Below are positions 62,661 through 64,000 of a stretch of DNA of 64,000 nt, in pieces. Origin of the DNA: Nonomuraea fuscirosea (lineage in GTDB: Bacteria > Actinomycetota > Actinomycetes > Streptosporangiales > Streptosporangiaceae); contig NZ_PVNG01000001.1 of assembly GCF_003001935.1 (NCBI RefSeq), forward strand, positions 496,001 to 560,000, given 5' to 3'. The notes beneath the pieces were generated by a model. It was not told where the DNA came from, searched no databases, and worked only from the letters and a program-made list of their open reading frames with translations. Both the position numbers and the translations under genes were made by a program. Position 1 is the stretch's first letter, and every line of letters starts with the position of its first letter.

Positions 62661-64000
62661 GAACCGGCCGCCTCCGCGAGCGGGTGGCCGGCCTGGCCAC
62701 CCGCGGCAGCCTGCGCACCCGCCTGACGCTCCTGGTCACGGTGGCCGTGGCGGTGGCCATCGCGATGTGCGCGGCCCTGTCGTACGTCATCCTGGCGGAC
62801 CGGCTGCGCGGCAACCTCGACATGACCATCCTGGCCTCGGTGAACCAGGGCGACAAGAAGTGGCTGATGGAGCACTGCTCGTCCGACGGCACCCCGGGCC
62901 CGTTCGCCGACGGCCTGGCCACGCTGCTGTTCACCGACGGCAGGACCTGCTCGGTCGGGCCCTCGCCCATCCTGGCCGACTTCGAGCAGGACAAGGAGGC
63001 CTTCCAGCCGTGCGAACCCGTCTACCGCTACGGCGAGACGCGTGACGGCAAACGGGTCCGGGTGGTGACGGTCCACTTCAAACCCGGCGTCGCGGTCATG
63101 GAGGCCAGACCGTACGGGCACATCGAGCGGACGAAGCGGATCGCCGCGCTCACCCTCGGCGGCATCACCGCGCTGGGCGTGCTCGGCGCGGCCTGGGCCG
63201 GGCTCGCCATCTCCCGCGCCGCGCTGCGCCCGGTCGGGAATCTGACCCGGGCGGTCGAGCACATCGCGCAGACCGAAGACCTCGGCACCCGCATCCCCGT
63301 CACGGGCACCGACGAGATCGCCCGCCTGTCCTCCTCGTTCAACGCCATGACCGCCGCCCTGGCCGGATCGAGGGAACGCCAGAAACAGCTGGTCGCCGAC
63401 GCCGGCCACGAGCTGCGCACCCCGCTCACGACGCTGCGTACCAACATCGACCTGCTCCTGCGCAGCGAGCAGACCGGCCGCAGCCTCGACCCCGGCGCCA
63501 AGGAGCGCCTGCTGATCAACGTCAAGGCGCAGTTCGCCGAGCTGTCCACGCTCGTGGCCGACCTGCTCCAGCTCGCCAGGGGCGACAGCGACCACGAGCC
63601 GCACGTCGAGCTGGGCCTGCACGAGGTGGTCACCGCCGCCGTGGAACGCGCCAGGCTGCGCGGCGCCGAGGTCACCACCGACCTGCGGCCGTGGTACGTC
63701 GTGGGCAGCGCCTCCTCGCTCGAACGCGCCGCGCTCAACCTCATCGACAACGCCGCCAAGTTCAGCCCAGGCGGCCAGGTCGAGGTGAAGCTGCGCGACG
63801 GCTGCCTGACCGTCCGCGACCACGGCCCGGGGCTGCCGGAAGACGAGCTCCCGCACGTCTTCGAGCGCTTCTGGCGCTCCCCGTCCGCTCGCGGGCTGCC
63901 GGGGTCGGGGCTGGGGCTGGCGATCGTGGCCCAGGCCGTCGCCGAGACGGGTGGCGAGGTACGCCTGGCCAACGCGCCCGGGGGCGGGGCGATCGCGACC
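62657..64000 (+). CDS. Sensor histidine kinase, 3' end outside window
   Basis: The visible 448 residues contain a transmembrane segment (residues about 24-44), an extracellular sensor region with cysteines (about 50-145), a second transmembrane segment (about 150-176), a HAMP segment ([18 protein letters not shown]), the phospho-acceptor His251 ([13 protein letters not shown]), and the ATPase motifs N ([13 protein letters not shown]), G1 (DHGPGLPED) and G2 (GSGLGLAIV). GTG 62657 overlaps the stop of the response regulator gene. No stop occurs before the window end. Confidence 0.94.
   Translation, partial: MRTGRLRERVAGLATRGSLRTRLTLLVTVAVAVAIAMCAALSYVILADRLRGNLDMTILASVNQGDKKWLMEHCSSDGTPGPFADGLATLLFTDGRTCSVGPSPILADFEQDKEAFQPCEPVYRYGETRDGKRVRVVTVHFKPGVAVMEARPYGHIERTKRIAALTLGGITALGVLGAAWAGLAISRAALRPVGNLTRAVEHIAQTEDLGTRIPVTGTDEIARLSSSFNAMTAALAGSRERQKQLVADAGHELRTPLTTLRTNIDLLLRSEQTGRSLDPGAKERLLINVKAQFAELSTLVADLLQLARGDSDHEPHVELGLHEVVTAAVERARLRGAEVTTDLRPWYVVGSASSLERAALNLIDNAAKFSPGGQVEVKLRDGCLTVRDHGPGLPEDELPHVFERFWRSPSARGLPGSGLGLAIVAQAVAETGGEVRLANAPGGGAIAT

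Overview
The window is GC-rich (roughly 70-75 %) actinobacterial chromosome with dense gene packing, many GTG/TTG starts, ATGA/GTGA stop-start overlaps and some probable leaderless starts. The gene families (LAL regulator, CU044_5270-type partner of an ECF sigma factor, MoxR/DUF58/transglutaminase-like cluster, Liu/MCC leucine operon, PsuG/PsuK, MprAB-like two-component pair) fit a filamentous actinomycete of the Streptosporangiales, with Nonomuraea and relatives as my guess. Family names come from recognising motifs by eye; no database search was run. I see no rRNA, tRNA, CRISPR array, insertion sequence or prophage.

Layout. 1-6.5 kb: the 3' part of sbcC, an NAD-dependent epimerase, a HAD phosphatase divergent from an MHS-type transporter, and a homocitrate/isopropylmalate-synthase-like enzyme. 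The last is divergent from a citrate-synthase-like enzyme that carries an N-terminal helix-turn-helix and a repeat-rich insertion of about 220 residues. 8.4-9.0 kb: a non-coding spacer with repeats. 9.0-14.7 kb: a three-gene minus-strand operon encoding two winged-helix-like proteins and an SMC/MukB-like coiled-coil ATPase. It has the plan of a MukBEF/MksBEF/JetABC-type condensin but no JetD-like nuclease gene, and it is my best candidate for an undescribed system.

14.9-21.6 kb: a membrane-anchored fibronectin-III protein, MoxR ATPase, DUF58 protein and a transglutaminase-like membrane protein whose catalytic triad is lost. 21.6-25.7 kb: an AlkZ-like winged-helix protein, an ECF sigma factor with partner, and a heparinase II/III-like protein. 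25.6-28.5 kb: a minus-strand operon (small helical protein, 688-aa protein, lipoprotein) whose distal half is much lower in GC. 28.7-34.2 kb: CorA, NTF2-like protein, amidohydrolase, M50-like protease and a membrane Ser/Thr kinase. 34.2-38.7 kb: a fused alpha-ketoacid dehydrogenase E1, a secreted three-repeat protein and a coiled-coil protein.

38.9-45.2 kb: a complete leucine/isovalerate degradation unit (TetR, MCC beta, MCC alpha, HMG-CoA lyase, isovaleryl-CoA dehydrogenase). 45.2-50.9 kb: GNAT, a LAL-type LuxR regulator, a secreted S1 protease whose signal peptide is out of frame, and a small lipoprotein. 51-54 kb: a 981-aa low-complexity repeat protein. 54-58.2 kb: psuK-psuG, a YeiH-type transporter and a divergent LysR regulator. 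58.4-64 kb: a PYROXD2-like oxidoreductase, a divergent TetR/cytochrome P450 pair with a clear operator, and a response regulator with a truncated histidine kinase.

A recurring theme is short-period tandem duplication (12-48 bp units), found both in spacers and inside linkers of otherwise conserved proteins.
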